Counted from the first letter of the stretch, positions 1 through 8,550 are shown. The stretch: 64,000 nucleotides of DNA from Synechococcus sp. PCC 7502 (GCF_000317085.1 NC_019702.1:2076394-2140393), one strand, 5' to 3'. Translations and numbers: made by a program. Notes: generated by a model not told the origin, from the sequence alone.

Positions 1-292
1 ATAGCTCATGATCGGTATTTGCACAAGATGCTTGCCATGCTGCTTGAATTTCCAGTAAGGCAGTACGACTGGGCTTGGCAATGGTTTCTATTTTTAGCCA
101 ATGACATAAACTGGGAACCCTGACAATATGCAGCTTTAGACTTACCGCTATATCACGGGAAATGCCCACATACTGAAGTTGGCGATCGCTATCAAAGATG
201 GCATACACTCCAATCTTACCCACTAGATCAGGAGAAATATTACCAGTTTGATCTAAGTAAGGTAAAAACTCAATATCAGTTAAAGCCGCCAT
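1..292 (-). CDS. GIY-YIG domain protein (3' end outside window)
   Basis: Reading leftward from an ATG at 292, the frame stays open for 97 codons to the window edge, so the C-terminus is missing. Residues 28-30 read GVY and 41-43 read YVG, the two halves of the GIY-YIG nuclease signature, followed by an R at 46 and a predicted helix. Small cyanobacterial proteins of this type are common; whether they cut DNA is not established here. The ATG lies directly after the stop of the DUF2839 gene (stop codon 293-295), so the two genes probably share a transcript. No tail region with the catalytic Glu can be inspected. Confidence 0.7.
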   Translation of the reverse strand, partial: MAALTDIEFLPYLDQTGNISPDLVGKIGVYAIFDSDRQLQYVGISRDIAVSLKLHIVRVPSLCHWLKIETIAKPSRTALLEIQAAWQASCANTDHEL

Positions 293-508
293 TTAGTATA
301 CTTTCCACCAACCAAAGGCTGGACCAATAAACCGAATTGTCACCCAGTAGGCAACCATGATCCCAATGCCAATCCAAGCACCCGTCGTCGTAATTTGCAC
401 AAACTGATTAGCTTTTTGTTTTGTCAAAAAAGGGAGCCAAGATACAATCGGTTCTGGTTGTCCGTAATTATCCCCCAATTCCGCCTTACGTCGTTTTGAC
501 TCGCCCAT
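293..508 (-). CDS. DUF2839 family small membrane protein
   Basis: A 71-residue protein with the features I know from the cyanobacterial DUF2839 family: a start MGESKRRKAELG, a short soluble N-terminus, then one predicted membrane helix at about residues 42-63 and a final segment rich in Trp and aromatic residues (FGWWKVY). The length matches the family. Its function is unknown. It ends one base before the start of the GIY-YIG gene, which suggests cotranscription. Upstream (509-727) I see no gene. Confidence 0.8.
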   Translation of the reverse strand: MGESKRRKAELGDNYGQPEPIVSWLPFLTKQKANQFVQITTTGAWIGIGIMVAYWVTIRFIGPAFGWWKVY

Positions 509-727
509 AATCGTTTTTTCCTTAGACTATCTATTCAAATATATAGCTTAGGTTTACTTGATTCGGGATTTTGACAAAAGTTTAAGAAAAATGGGATCGA
601 TTAACCAATAAATTAAGACGGAAATCAATAAACGACATTATGATTACTCACATTGCCTAAAAGAACTATCTCTTCATTCGTGTCTTGTCATTTGTCCTAC
701 CGTTAGTGCCACATTTTCAGATTTAAG

Positions 728-1117
728 CTAGCTTATTGTTTGTAGCCAAGAACAACTAGTAAGATGAACGTCAACCGTTGCTAATTTTAGATTGTAAAAA
801 ACTGCTGAAGCAACTATAAATCGATCAGCAGGGTCTTGGTGAGGTAGTTCAATCTGGCGACTTAGTAATGCGATGTCATTGTTTAAAGTGGCTTCATAAG
901 TTCCTAAGTTTTTTAGGGCTAGATTTACCCATGTAGTCGTGTTAGGCTGCAAAGATATTCGGTTTTTCTCGGCAAGGATAATGGTCTCCCAGATGCTAAT
1001 CGGACTGAGCCAAAGCCCATTATTCGGGTCTGCGATCACGTTTTGTAAATTAGTTGAAAGTTTCGGATTTTTCAGTAAATACCAAAGCCAAATGTGAGTA
1101 TCAAGCAAAAGCTGCAC
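728..1117 (-). CDS. VapC-like PIN-domain toxin
   Basis: A 129-residue PIN-domain protein of the VapC type II toxin family, expected to be a Mg2+-dependent RNase. The acidic residues that form the PIN active site are visible: D6 in LLLDTHIW, E44 in SIWETIIL, and D95/D98 in HQDPADRF, with D116 as a further candidate. The length is typical. Its start overlaps the last 17 bases of the upstream antitoxin-like gene, the usual arrangement for a toxin-antitoxin operon in which translation is coupled. All key residues are present, so it looks intact. The RNA target cannot be read from sequence. Confidence 0.85.
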   Translation of the reverse strand: MQLLLDTHIWLWYLLKNPKLSTNLQNVIADPNNGLWLSPISIWETIILAEKNRISLQPNTTTWVNLALKNLGTYEATLNNDIALLSRQIELPHQDPADRFIVASAVFYNLKLATVDVHLTSCSWLQTIS

Positions 1118-1310
1118 TCAGTACCTCCCATTCTGTTATAGATAGAGATGGCTCAACAATATCCTCTACAATTTCCCCAGTTCCTTCCATACAACCAAAA
1201 GAGGCTCGTTTGCCATTTGCAGATAAAGATGCCATTAAAGTATTGATTAAATGTTGTCGCTCTGCCTCAGATAGGCTCAAAGCTTCTCTTTCTAACTCAT
1301 GAAATTTCAT
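1101..1310 (-). CDS. antitoxin partner of the VapC-like toxin
   Basis: A 69-residue acidic protein directly upstream of, and overlapping, the PIN toxin gene. The N-terminal half (about 1-35) is predicted helical. The C-terminal half contains FGCMEGTGEIVEDI, a Gly-rich then acidic segment like the toxin-binding tail of DUF2281/addiction-module antitoxins found beside VapC genes in cyanobacteria. The role as antitoxin rests on this resemblance and on the gene order. Such proteins usually repress their own promoter; I did not identify an operator in 1311-1400. Confidence 0.75.
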   Translation of the reverse strand: MKFHELEREALSLSEAERQHLINTLMASLSANGKRASFGCMEGTGEIVEDIVEPSLSITEWEVLSAAFA

Positions 1311-1446
1311 AGTCTTTCTTCTCTTCTTGCTTGGGTTTCTTGGTATTTAGAGTTTAAGTTTACCATTTGGGATATTTGCTTCACTGAATTTAGAGCTTAG
1401 TAATTGTTTGAAACCGTTGCACAGTAATTACTTGACAAAAATAAAT

Positions 1447-1455
1447 GGGGGGGGG
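1447..1455. repeat. nine-G homopolymer upstream of a secreted-protein gene
   Basis: An uninterrupted run of nine G residues lies 34 bases before the ATG at 1490, in the expected promoter/leader region. Runs of this length can change by slippage. Nothing in the window shows that it does so. Confidence 0.6.
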
Positions 1456-1489
1456 TAAGGTTAGCTATCCTCTGTAATTTCTAAGTTTA

Positions 1490-1813
1490 ATGCTTAAATC
1501 TCTTCTGACTGCTTCTTTAGCGGCAATTGGTACGACACTAGCTACACTTCCCGTTCACGCCTTATCTCTTTCAACAACCTTTGTAGCTGGTAATAGTAGT
1601 AATGGAGCTATGTTTGATGCCACTACTTTTGGTAATTCTCTCAAGGTTACTGGATTAGAAATAAATCAAAGTTCTATCAGCTTTTCTGGACCCGATCAGC
1701 TAGAAGTGTATATTAAGCCTGGGACATATATCGGTTCTGATACAAACCCCGCTGCTTGGACTTTAGTATCTCAGACTTTAGTTTCAGCCATTAGTGGTGC
1801 AGAAAAGTCTTAA
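1490..1813 (+). pseudogene. secreted protein gene cut by an IS (PEP-CTERM-like N-terminal part)
   Basis: The reading frame begins with a clear signal peptide (hydrophobic stretch at residues 4-24, cleavage likely after VHA at about 24). The next 75 residues resemble the N-terminal part of cyanobacterial PEP-CTERM exported proteins (pattern TTF..GN...GAMFDATTFGN, VTGLEIN, LEVYIKPGTYIGS, AAWTLVSQT). The similarity stops where the frame enters the inverted repeat of an insertion element at 1791, and the last five residues are encoded by the element. The remainder of the gene, including any sorting motif, is not present on the other side of the element, so this is a truncated remnant. The family call is from memory of the pattern and is tentative. 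Confidence 0.65.
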
Positions 1814-1818
1814 AAGGG

Positions 1819-2727
1819 TTGACAGACACTGGTTTTCATAATGAGACAGGGAAAGGGGTAAAACATGAGATGCTCAAGTTCTCCAACAAAAGTTCTAATG
1901 CAATGCCCCACCTCTATCTTCAGCTACAAACACAACTGCGTCAATGGATTAAGCCAAAAGATCAAAGACATCTCCAAGGATTTTCCGAGGCAGTAGCAGC
2001 CATACTCCAATCAAAAAGTGCCTGCTTGAGCCATTGGCTACCGTACTTAAGCCATCGGAACTGCAAAGCAAGAAGTCAAATGGAAAGACTAAACTACCTT
2101 GTCCATAACCCACACATTATCGCTGAAACATTTTATAACTCACTGCTGAAGAACTTTCTGCAAGCATTTGTAGGAGCATCGTTAGAACTAGTTCTAGACA
2201 CAAGTGTACTGTGGGATAAATTTTGTTTGATAGAAGTATGCTTAATTTGAGGAGGAAGATCGATAAGCCTAGCGCAAGTAGTTCTAGAACATGGTAGTGC
2301 CACAGTTGGGTTTGAGCATTATCGTCCAGTGCTAGAACAAGTCCTCACCGTATTACCAGCCCAGAGTAATGTCACTTTGCTAGCCGACCGAGGGTTTGAA
2401 CACGGAGAATTAATACGTTGGCTTCAGCACAATCAATGGTCATGGGCAATTCGGGCAAAGACTAATCTACAAGTGACTTTATCGAGAGGTAAGACTAAAA
2501 GTGTAAAAGGCGTTGCAGATATAGGTATGAAATATACAAACCTTAGAAATTAAAGCTTATGCTGGATATTATTCCTAGCCTTTAAACAATATTTGGTTCA
2601 TACTAAACTCTGCAACGCCCAGATTTTGCCTAAATTCAATCCTCTTCCTGCCTGTGCTTCTCAATCTAAACGAGAGCTGTTGGATTACCGTATTGAATTC
2701 TCTCGTGTTACTCCTGTCTCATTCTAA
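1819..2727 (+). pseudogene. IS4-family-like transposase remnant
   Basis: The likely original ATG is at 1870. The product begins like cyanobacterial IS4-type transposases (LPYLSHRNCKARSQMERLNYLVHNP, D in LVLDTSVLWDKF, LIEVCLI). At 2248-2250 a TGA replaces an expected Trp codon; the same frame then continues with GGRSISLAQVVLEHGSATVGFE and LLADRGFEHGEL, the second catalytic Asp region. The frame is then interrupted at 2509 by a 111-bp inverted-repeat element. After it, 2620-2727 encodes a C-terminal piece ending RIEFSRVTPVSF. The middle third, with the catalytic Glu, is absent. The gene cannot make a working enzyme. Confidence 0.8.
2509..2619. repeat. 111-bp MITE-like inverted-repeat element inside the IS4-like transposase
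   Basis: The ends GGCGTTGCAGA (2509-2519) and TCTGCAACGCC (2609-2619) are perfect complements, and the match continues imperfectly inward through GTATGAA / TTCATAC. The element has no coding capacity. I see no convincing target duplication. The end sequence resembles those of IS5-type elements in a general way; I did not find a full-length parent in the window. Confidence 0.6.
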
Positions 2728-2816
2728 GACTTAAAAAGTTTTCTGCACCACTAAGGGTCTAAAGTGAAGATTTTAGAGTTAGAATCTTAGCCTAGTGTCA
2801 AGTTTGCATATAACGC

Positions 2817-3536
2817 ATGAGTCAAAAACTTTACGAAGGCAAAGCTAAAATTCTCTACACCACAGATAAACCAGAGATTTTGTTAACGCATTTCAAAGAT
2901 GATGCCACAGCTTTTAACGCCCAAAAGAAAGGACAAATTACCAGAAAAGGGGAAATTAACTGTGCGATCGCTACTCATTTATTTCAGTTTTTAGAAAATC
3001 AAGGTATTCCCACCCACTTCATTGCCCAGACTGCCCCTAACCAAATGGAAGTAGCCGCAGTCAAGATTTTACCTTTAGAAGTTGTCGTTAGAAATATTGC
3101 CGCAGGAAGCTTTGTTGCCCGCACAGGGATTACATCTGGAACTGTACTTAAGTATCCTCTTGTCGAATTCTTTTATAAAAATGATGACTTGGGTGATCCA
3201 CTATTTACGGAAGACCATATTCAACTTTTAGAGCTTGCTACTCCCACACAGGTGACTCAATTAAAGCAAATGGCACTCACTATTAATCAATACTTACAAC
3301 AATTTTTTAGCGATCGCCACCTAACCCTAGTAGATTTCAAACTAGAATTCGGGCTAGACAGTTCAGGGAAAATTCTATTGGCAGATGAAATTAGCCCAGA
3401 TACCTGTCGCCTTTGGGATACTTTAACCACCGATCCAAAGCAAAAGATCATGGATAAAGATCGGTTTCGTCAAGATTTAGGTAATGTTGCAGCTGCATAC
3501 GAAGAAGTTTTAGCTCGAGTAATGTCGCAAAATTGA
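2817..3536 (+). CDS. purC: phosphoribosylaminoimidazole-succinocarboxamide synthase (SAICAR synthase)
   Basis: A 239-residue enzyme of purine synthesis that joins aspartate to CAIR with ATP. The family signatures are clear: YEGKAKIL near the start (residues 6-13), EVVVRNIAAGS in the middle (about 87-97), LVDFKLEFG (about 171-179) and LADEISPDTCRLWD (about 188-201). The length is normal for the bacterial enzyme. It starts 62 bp after the end of the decayed insertion element, so its promoter must lie in that short gap or within the element's right end. Confidence 0.97.
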   Translation: MSQKLYEGKAKILYTTDKPEILLTHFKDDATAFNAQKKGQITRKGEINCAIATHLFQFLENQGIPTHFIAQTAPNQMEVAAVKILPLEVVVRNIAAGSFVARTGITSGTVLKYPLVEFFYKNDDLGDPLFTEDHIQLLELATPTQVTQLKQMALTINQYLQQFFSDRHLTLVDFKLEFGLDSSGKILLADEISPDTCRLWDTLTTDPKQKIMDKDRFRQDLGNVAAAYEEVLARVMSQN

Positions 3537-3697
3537 CGAAATCATGGATACTATTAAGGACTAAAAATAAAAACTTTTATAAAAGCTAAGGTCTGTATTA
3601 AAAATCAAGAACTTAATTAGCTAAAGTTAGTCACTTAGATAAGTTATTTTGATAAGTTGTAAATTGCTGTTTATTAATTGGTGTAGGTGAATTCAGT

Positions 3698-5650
3698 ATG
3701 CGTTTAAGCCCTGTTATCTTAGCAGCCCTAGTCTCATCTAGTTTTGCATCTCTAATTAATCCATCCCAAGCGCAGCCAACTAAACCTACAGCCCCAACCA
3801 CTCCCTTAACTACTCCTGTAGTTCCAACTACACCCACAACTCCAACCGCTCCAGAAACCCAAGTTTTGATTGGTGAGGTTGTAATTTTAACCCCAGATGG
3901 CAAGAGATTACCCCCTCAGCTAGAACAGGAAGTCTATGATGTCATTACTACTAAACCTGGTCGCCCTACCACTGCTAGTCAAATTCAACGCGATCGCGAA
4001 GCCGTGTTTGCTACTGGCTATTTTACGGGGCTACCTGACGTTGATCCCCAAGATACTGACATTGGCGTTCGAGTCGTATTTACAGTGCTACCCAATCCCA
4101 TTCTGAAAGCAGTGAATGTGGAAGGAGCAACAGTACTTGAGGCTGGGGTTGTAGATCGGATATTTTCTCCTCAATATAATAAGATCACCAATCTTTCTAC
4201 CTTACAAGCGGGAATTAAAGAATTAGAGAAATATTACCAAGACAGAGGATTTGTGCTTGCCCAAGTTGTGGATGTTAAGTCTCAACAAGACGGTAATGTG
4301 AAGTTAACCGTGGCAGAGGGGCAAATTGAAGATATTAAAGTTGGTTTCTTAAATGAAGATAACAAAACTCAAAATGCCGATGGTACGCCTGTGAAAGGTA
4401 ATACCCGTGACTTTATCATTACCCGTGAACTCAATCTCAAGCAGGGGGATGTATTTAATCGAAATTCTGTACAGTCCGATCTACAAAAAGTCTATGGACT
4501 GGGTATATTCGATGATGTCAATGTGGGGCTAAATCCTGGTACCGATCCACGAAAGGTTGTGGTCACAATTAATGTAAAAGAACGCAATACTGGCTCAATT
4601 TCCTTTGGAGCGGGTTTAAGTTCTGCCACGGGATTATTTGGCACCTTTAGCTATCAACAGTCTAACCTTGGGGGAAATAATCAAAGAATTGGCTTCGAGA
4701 CTCAAGTTGGAGAGAAAGAGTTACTATTTGATGTCAGCTTTACTGACCCCTGGCTAGCAGGTGACCCTAACCGTACTTCTTTCACTGCTAATATTTTTAA
4801 TCGCCGTCTATTTAGCTTTGTGTTTGATAGTCCTGTAGGTATTCTTAATCCTAATTTTGATGCCAATGGTAATAGACTTGATGACATTAATCCCCGTGAA
4901 AATCGTCTGGGCTTTGGTTTTAGTTTTGCTCGTCCTATTACTAATACAATTAATGCTTCTGCGGGATTTAGGTATGAGCGGGTAACTATTACAGATGACA
5001 ATGGTAATGTTTCTCCTTTTGATCGACTGGGTAATCAGCTTTCGATCAGTCCTTCGGGTACCGATGACTTATTTTTATTTCAGTTAGCAGCAGCCCAAGA
5101 TTTACGCAATGATCCGACTAGACCAACCAGTGGTTCTGTACTACGTGTAGCCACCGAGCAATCTATTCCTCTGGGCAATGGCTCTATCTTTTTTAATAGA
5201 GTAAGGTTGAGCTATAGCGTGTTTTATCCCATTAGTTTAATTAATTTTTCTGAAGGTCCGCAAACCATTGCCTTGAACTTTCAAACGGGAACCGTAATTG
5301 GAACTTTACCACCCTATGAAGCATTTAGATTGGGAGGAAGTAACTCTGTGCGAGGTTGGGATGAAGGTAAAATCGGTACAGGACGTAGTTTTGCTTTGGT
5401 TTCAGCTGAATATAGATTTCCGATATTTTCCATTGTTGGTGGGGTATTATTTGCTGAGTATGGCACCGATCTTGGCAGTGCCAGTAGCGTACCAGGGAAT
5501 CCCGCAGGTGTGAGAGGTAAGCCCGGTAGTGGGGGTGGTTATGGGATTGGGCTACGGGTAAACTCGCCTTTAGGGAATATTCGCATTGACTATGGGTTAG
5601 CAACTAATGGCGGAACTCAGTTTAGCTTTGGGATTGGGGAGAAGTTTTAA
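3698..5650 (+). CDS. bamA: BamA/Omp85-family outer membrane assembly protein
   Basis: A 650-residue outer membrane protein that inserts beta-barrel proteins. A signal peptide (residues 1-25) is followed by a low-complexity linker of Pro and Thr (about 26-52), then POTRA domains: P1 about 53-133, P2 about 134-213, P3 about 214-302 (three, the cyanobacterial arrangement). The barrel occupies about 303-650, contains the loop motif VRGW before DEGKIG, and ends in GEKF with the C-terminal Phe typical of barrels. It is convergent with the next gene, with no spacer between the two stop codons. Confidence 0.93.
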   Translation: MRLSPVILAALVSSSFASLINPSQAQPTKPTAPTTPLTTPVVPTTPTTPTAPETQVLIGEVVILTPDGKRLPPQLEQEVYDVITTKPGRPTTASQIQRDREAVFATGYFTGLPDVDPQDTDIGVRVVFTVLPNPILKAVNVEGATVLEAGVVDRIFSPQYNKITNLSTLQAGIKELEKYYQDRGFVLAQVVDVKSQQDGNVKLTVAEGQIEDIKVGFLNEDNKTQNADGTPVKGNTRDFIITRELNLKQGDVFNRNSVQSDLQKVYGLGIFDDVNVGLNPGTDPRKVVVTINVKERNTGSISFGAGLSSATGLFGTFSYQQSNLGGNNQRIGFETQVGEKELLFDVSFTDPWLAGDPNRTSFTANIFNRRLFSFVFDSPVGILNPNFDANGNRLDDINPRENRLGFGFSFARPITNTINASAGFRYERVTITDDNGNVSPFDRLGNQLSISPSGTDDLFLFQLAAAQDLRNDPTRPTSGSVLRVATEQSIPLGNGSIFFNRVRLSYSVFYPISLINFSEGPQTIALNFQTGTVIGTLPPYEAFRLGGSNSVRGWDEGKIGTGRSFALVSAEYRFPIFSIVGGVLFAEYGTDLGSASSVPGNPAGVRGKPGSGGGYGIGLRVNSPLGNIRIDYGLATNGGTQFSFGIGEKF

Positions 5651-6409
5651 TTAGTTCTTGGGCTCATTATTCTTAAAGGGATAGATAAGCTGCTGCCAAT
5701 AATTTTGAGGAACAAAACTATCTATTCCGTAGCGATCAGGCATACGATTTTTGGGCAAATAGAAAGTACCAAATATTAGATCGATCGCTGGAAAGCCAGA
5801 GAAGTTACAACTTTTAGAATCATTGTTGTGATGCCAGTGATGAAACTCTGGTGTAGCAATTAGCCATCGTAAAATTGGGAAAGATAATTTAGTATTGGCA
5901 TGGTTGAGGATCGGAAGAATTGCTGAAAAAATCAAATAAATTCCAAAGGTATCTTTATTAAATCCTAAAAAAAATAGAGGTAAGCCTACGGCAACATTTG
6001 TAACTATACCCTCGATAGGATGAATGCGGACAGATGCTAGCCAATCTAGTTCACTACTGCTGTGGTGAATGGTGTGAAATTTCCATAGGTAGGGGTTGGT
6101 ATGTGCTAACCGATGAATAATGTAAAAGGATAGGTGTGCGATCGCAAAAGCCTCTAAAAATTGGAGCAAAGGTGGTTGAGAACACACGGCAAGCAGCCAA
6201 GGGAAATCCATAAATTTATAAAACAGAAGATATAAAGCGACAAAACCCACATAACTTCCAACATTAATTAAAAAATGGCTGATAAAAAAATGCACAACAT
6301 CGGTGAACCAGCCCGACCGAAAGCGTTTTTGCTGTGGATTTAAGGGAAAATAATGCTCTATGGCACCGAAAAAAATACATAAAATGATAAAACCAATTAC
6401 AATCTTCAT
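5651..6409 (-). CDS. fatty acid hydroxylase / sterol desaturase family membrane protein
   Basis: A 252-residue membrane protein with the di-iron histidine motifs of this superfamily: HRLAH at 99-103, HTIHH at 112-116 and HHWHH at 190-194, plus single His at 130 and 170 in predicted helices. Membrane helices are predicted at the N-terminus (about 1-20), 45-65, 80-98 and 140-175. The family adds oxygen to, or desaturates, lipids, sterols or carotenoids; the substrate here cannot be told. A good Shine-Dalgarno (GGTGG) sits 7 bases before the ATG at 6409. The gene abuts bamA tail to tail. Confidence 0.88.
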   Translation of the reverse strand: MKIVIGFIILCIFFGAIEHYFPLNPQQKRFRSGWFTDVVHFFISHFLINVGSYVGFVALYLLFYKFMDFPWLLAVCSQPPLLQFLEAFAIAHLSFYIIHRLAHTNPYLWKFHTIHHSSSELDWLASVRIHPIEGIVTNVAVGLPLFFLGFNKDTFGIYLIFSAILPILNHANTKLSFPILRWLIATPEFHHWHHNNDSKSCNFSGFPAIDLIFGTFYLPKNRMPDRYGIDSFVPQNYWQQLIYPFKNNEPKN

Positions 6410-6448
6410 AGATTTCCACCCCGTGATTCAGAGTTATATTCTGAGATT

Positions 6449-7231
6449 ATGCCTTACCTTGATAAGATTTTTATCTATCCAATTAAGTCTCTAGATCGAG
6501 TTGAAGTATCTGAGATTGAAGTATTACCCAGTGGGGCTTTGGTGGGCGATCGCTCCTATGCCATGATTGATAATTCTGGGCAGTTTGTTAATGCGAAGCG
6601 TTATCCTAAAATTCACCTGTTGCGATCGCAGTTTGATTTAAAGCACAAAACCGTAGAAATTAAAATCCAAGGACAGGATCAGAATTTTTACTTTGATTTA
6701 AGCTCCGATGCAGGCACCAAAGATTTAGAAGAATGGATGAGTGGTTTTTTTGAATTTAAGGTAAACCTAATTAAAAACTTAGAAATGGGATTCCCTGATG
6801 ATACCGAGTCTCCTGCTCCCACTATTACTAGTACTGCAACTTTAGAGATGGTTCAATCTTGGTATGGGGATTTGAGTTTGAACGAGGTACGGGCAAGGTT
6901 TCGGGCGAATTTAGAGCTTGCTGATGTGGAACCATTTTGGGAAGATCAATTATTTGCTCGTAAGGGTGATAATTCAAAATTTCAGATTGGGAATGTGGAA
7001 TTTCTGGGTATTAATCCCTGCGCTCGGTGTGTGGTGCCAACTAGAAACCCTGAAACTGGTGAAGTTTATCCCAACTTTCAAAAAACATTTAGTAAGAAAA
7101 GGCAGGAACTTTTACCTGCTTGGGCAGAGCGATCACAGTTCAATCATTTTTATCGTTTGACTGTGAATACAAGACTTAGTAACCTAGGAGATGGAATTTT
7201 ACGAAAGGGCGATCACATCACAATTTTATAG
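6449..7231 (+). CDS. MOSC domain-containing protein
   Basis: A 260-residue protein with an N-terminal MOSC_N beta-barrel (about 1-110; it begins LDKIFIYPIKSL, a typical start) and a C-terminal MOSC domain (about 115-258). The latter carries NEVRARFRANL (145-155) and the conserved Cys pair region NPCARCVVPTRNP, with C191 and C194. Members bind the molybdenum cofactor and carry sulfur or reduce N-hydroxylated compounds (YcbX/mARC type). No [2Fe-2S] domain follows, so an external electron donor would be needed. An IS5-type element begins ten bases after its stop. Confidence 0.88.
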   Translation: MPYLDKIFIYPIKSLDRVEVSEIEVLPSGALVGDRSYAMIDNSGQFVNAKRYPKIHLLRSQFDLKHKTVEIKIQGQDQNFYFDLSSDAGTKDLEEWMSGFFEFKVNLIKNLEMGFPDDTESPAPTITSTATLEMVQSWYGDLSLNEVRARFRANLELADVEPFWEDQLFARKGDNSKFQIGNVEFLGINPCARCVVPTRNPETGEVYPNFQKTFSKKRQELLPAWAERSQFNHFYRLTVNTRLSNLGDGILRKGDHITIL

Positions 7232-7249
7232 ACTTTTATAGAGCCTGTT

Positions 7250-7834
7250 TCATATCTCATGAGTAGCAATTCTTTTTAGCATCAAACGAATAAAGCAAAG
7301 ATTGAGTTTAGCTGTAGCATTAACGAGAGTTCTCTCAAAGTTCTTAACTAAGATTTTGCATCTTTCAACCCAAGCATTTGACCTTTCAATTACCCACCTT
7401 GTCGGCACAACTACAAACCCAGACAGACCTTTTTCTGCCTTCTGTTGCTTTGATACCTTAGGAGAAATTTCAAACCTAATCTTAGTCATAATCTCAGGAT
7501 ATATCTTCTCTAGTTCTTGGATCAGTTTCTCGATATGATAACCACTATCCAGCAATATCGTAGTTAGCGTAATGTCATCTGGTTTCGATTTGAAGTAATC
7601 AATGTTAATCGTTAACATCTCAATCAGTCCTTGGTCATCTGATACATTTGCTCTTGTTAAATAGGTAAAGAAAGGAAATCCCAGAGTGTCAACGGCTAAA
7701 TGTCTTTTGATCCCGTTAGTTGCTTTGTAGGAGCAGAAGCCCTTGGATTCTATACTTGCATTACAAGTATTTTTCACTGCTTGTGAGTCAATGATGATTA
7801 AAGTTGTCCATTTTGATTTTTTTTGACTGTTCAC
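7250..7834 (-). CDS. IS5-family transposase, C-terminal frame (orfB)
   Basis: This frame encodes the DDE catalytic part. The first catalytic Asp lies in TLIIIDSQAVKN, the second in TILLDSGYHIEKL, and the Glu in TRWVIERSNAWVERCKIL. It overlaps orfA by 47 bases. A run of eight A (T on the + strand, 7821-7828) marks the point where the orfA frame can pass into this one by losing one base or by +1 slippage. Translation of a fused protein is therefore likely; the frame's own ATG may not be used. Confidence 0.85.
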   Translation of the reverse strand: MNSQKKSKWTTLIIIDSQAVKNTCNASIESKGFCSYKATNGIKRHLAVDTLGFPFFTYLTRANVSDDQGLIEMLTINIDYFKSKPDDITLTTILLDSGYHIEKLIQELEKIYPEIMTKIRFEISPKVSKQQKAEKGLSGFVVVPTRWVIERSNAWVERCKILVKNFERTLVNATAKLNLCFIRLMLKRIATHEI

Positions 7835-8099
7835 GGGCTGTTGAATGCAAGGTTTCCATAATCGCAGTAAATGTACCTGTATCTTTCCACTCCTTGTAGT
7901 ATCGATAGACTGTAGAGAATGGTGGTAAGTCTCGGGGCATATCTCGCCAATTACAACCGTTTTTGAGTTGGTAGAGTATGCCGTCTAAAATTTGTCTTTT
8001 TGTCCAAGTTGGCGGTCTAGTTTGCTTTTTCTTTGGGAGCAATGGTTCTATAATTTCCCATTCTTTATCTGTTAGGCTACTTGAGTATGGATTTAGCAT
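7788..8099 (-). CDS. IS5-family transposase, N-terminal frame (orfA)
   Basis: A 103-residue protein with the conserved N-terminal region of IS5-type transposases (SSLTDKEWEIIEPLLP, RQILDGILYQLKNGCNWRDMP, YRYYKEWKDTG). This part contains the DNA-binding helices and a DUF4096-like region. It ends just after the eight-A run shared by all three copies in the window and would be joined to the DDE part by slippage. It begins 32 bases inside the inverted repeat. Confidence 0.85.
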   Translation of the reverse strand: MLNPYSSSLTDKEWEIIEPLLPKKKQTRPPTWTKRQILDGILYQLKNGCNWRDMPRDLPPFSTVYRYYKEWKDTGTFTAIMETLHSTAREQSKKIKMDNFNHH

Positions 8100-8227
8100 T
8101 TTCTAAGTATCATACATCTTGCTCATAATAGATATGAAACAGGCTCTATAAACCATCATAAAATGAGGGTTGTGGGTTCTGTGCTAAATTAGCAACAAAT
8201 TCACTAAAAATATAACTAAAAATCCCA

Positions 8228-8497
8228 ATGGTTTCTACTGAAGATATTAAGTCTTTAATTTTACAAGCTTTACCTGATGCTCAAGTCGAAGTATTAGACC
8301 CCAATCGAGATGGTCAACATTTTGCGGCGATCGTGATTTCTGCTCAATTTGAAGGATTATCAATGATCAAGCAACATCGATTTGTCAATGATGCCCTCAA
8401 GGAATACCTAAATAGTGGTTTAGTCCATGCTCTACAGCTTAAAACCTATAGCCCTAGTCAATATCAGCAGACCAATTTTAGGGTCGAGATTAGCTAA
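8228..8497 (+). CDS. BolA/IbaG family protein
   Basis: An 89-residue BolA-type protein. It shows the family pattern: an N-terminal helix (residues 4-15), PDAQVEVLDPNRDGQHFAAIVIS, the segment MIKQHRFVNDALKE with the conserved His of the helix-turn-helix-like part, and VHALQLKTYSP at the end. BolA proteins work with monothiol glutaredoxins and handle iron-sulfur clusters; no glutaredoxin gene is adjacent here. The start at 8228 gives the normal family length. Confidence 0.88.
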   Translation: MVSTEDIKSLILQALPDAQVEVLDPNRDGQHFAAIVISAQFEGLSMIKQHRFVNDALKEYLNSGLVHALQLKTYSPSQYQQTNFRVEIS

Positions 8498-8550
8498 AAA
8501 ATTAGACTAAGCATATAGTCTCAATAGGTGTTTCATCTTTACCTCGCTTT

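Larger units (their letters stand above)
1791..2754 (+). mobile_element. decayed IS4-like insertion sequence
   Basis: The element is bounded by inverted repeats: TTAGTGGTGCAGAAAA at 1791-1806 and its exact complement at 2739-2754. A second shared subterminal word, ATGAGACAGG, follows on both ends. Inside is one transposase frame broken by a stop codon, a deletion and a small inserted repeat element. The outermost TTA/TAA may be target duplication rather than element sequence. It has cut the secreted-protein gene at its left and ends 62 bp before purC. Confidence 0.8.
7241..8146 (-). mobile_element. IS5-family element, copy 1 (apparently complete)
   Basis: A 906-bp element with perfect 16-bp terminal inverted repeats: GAGCCTGTTTCATATC at 7241-7256 and its complement at 8131-8146. 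TATA flanks both ends and is consistent with a short duplicated target. It carries two overlapping frames (orfA and orfB) on the minus strand. Two further copies lie at 34217 and 34981; this is the only copy with neither truncation nor internal deletion. It lies between the MOSC gene and bolA and damages neither. Confidence 0.93.

Noticed and set aside
3631-3903. 90-residue minus-strand frame over the start of bamA
   Set aside because: It is the antisense of the Pro/Thr-rich linker and signal peptide of bamA, with biased Gly/Val composition and no family resemblance.
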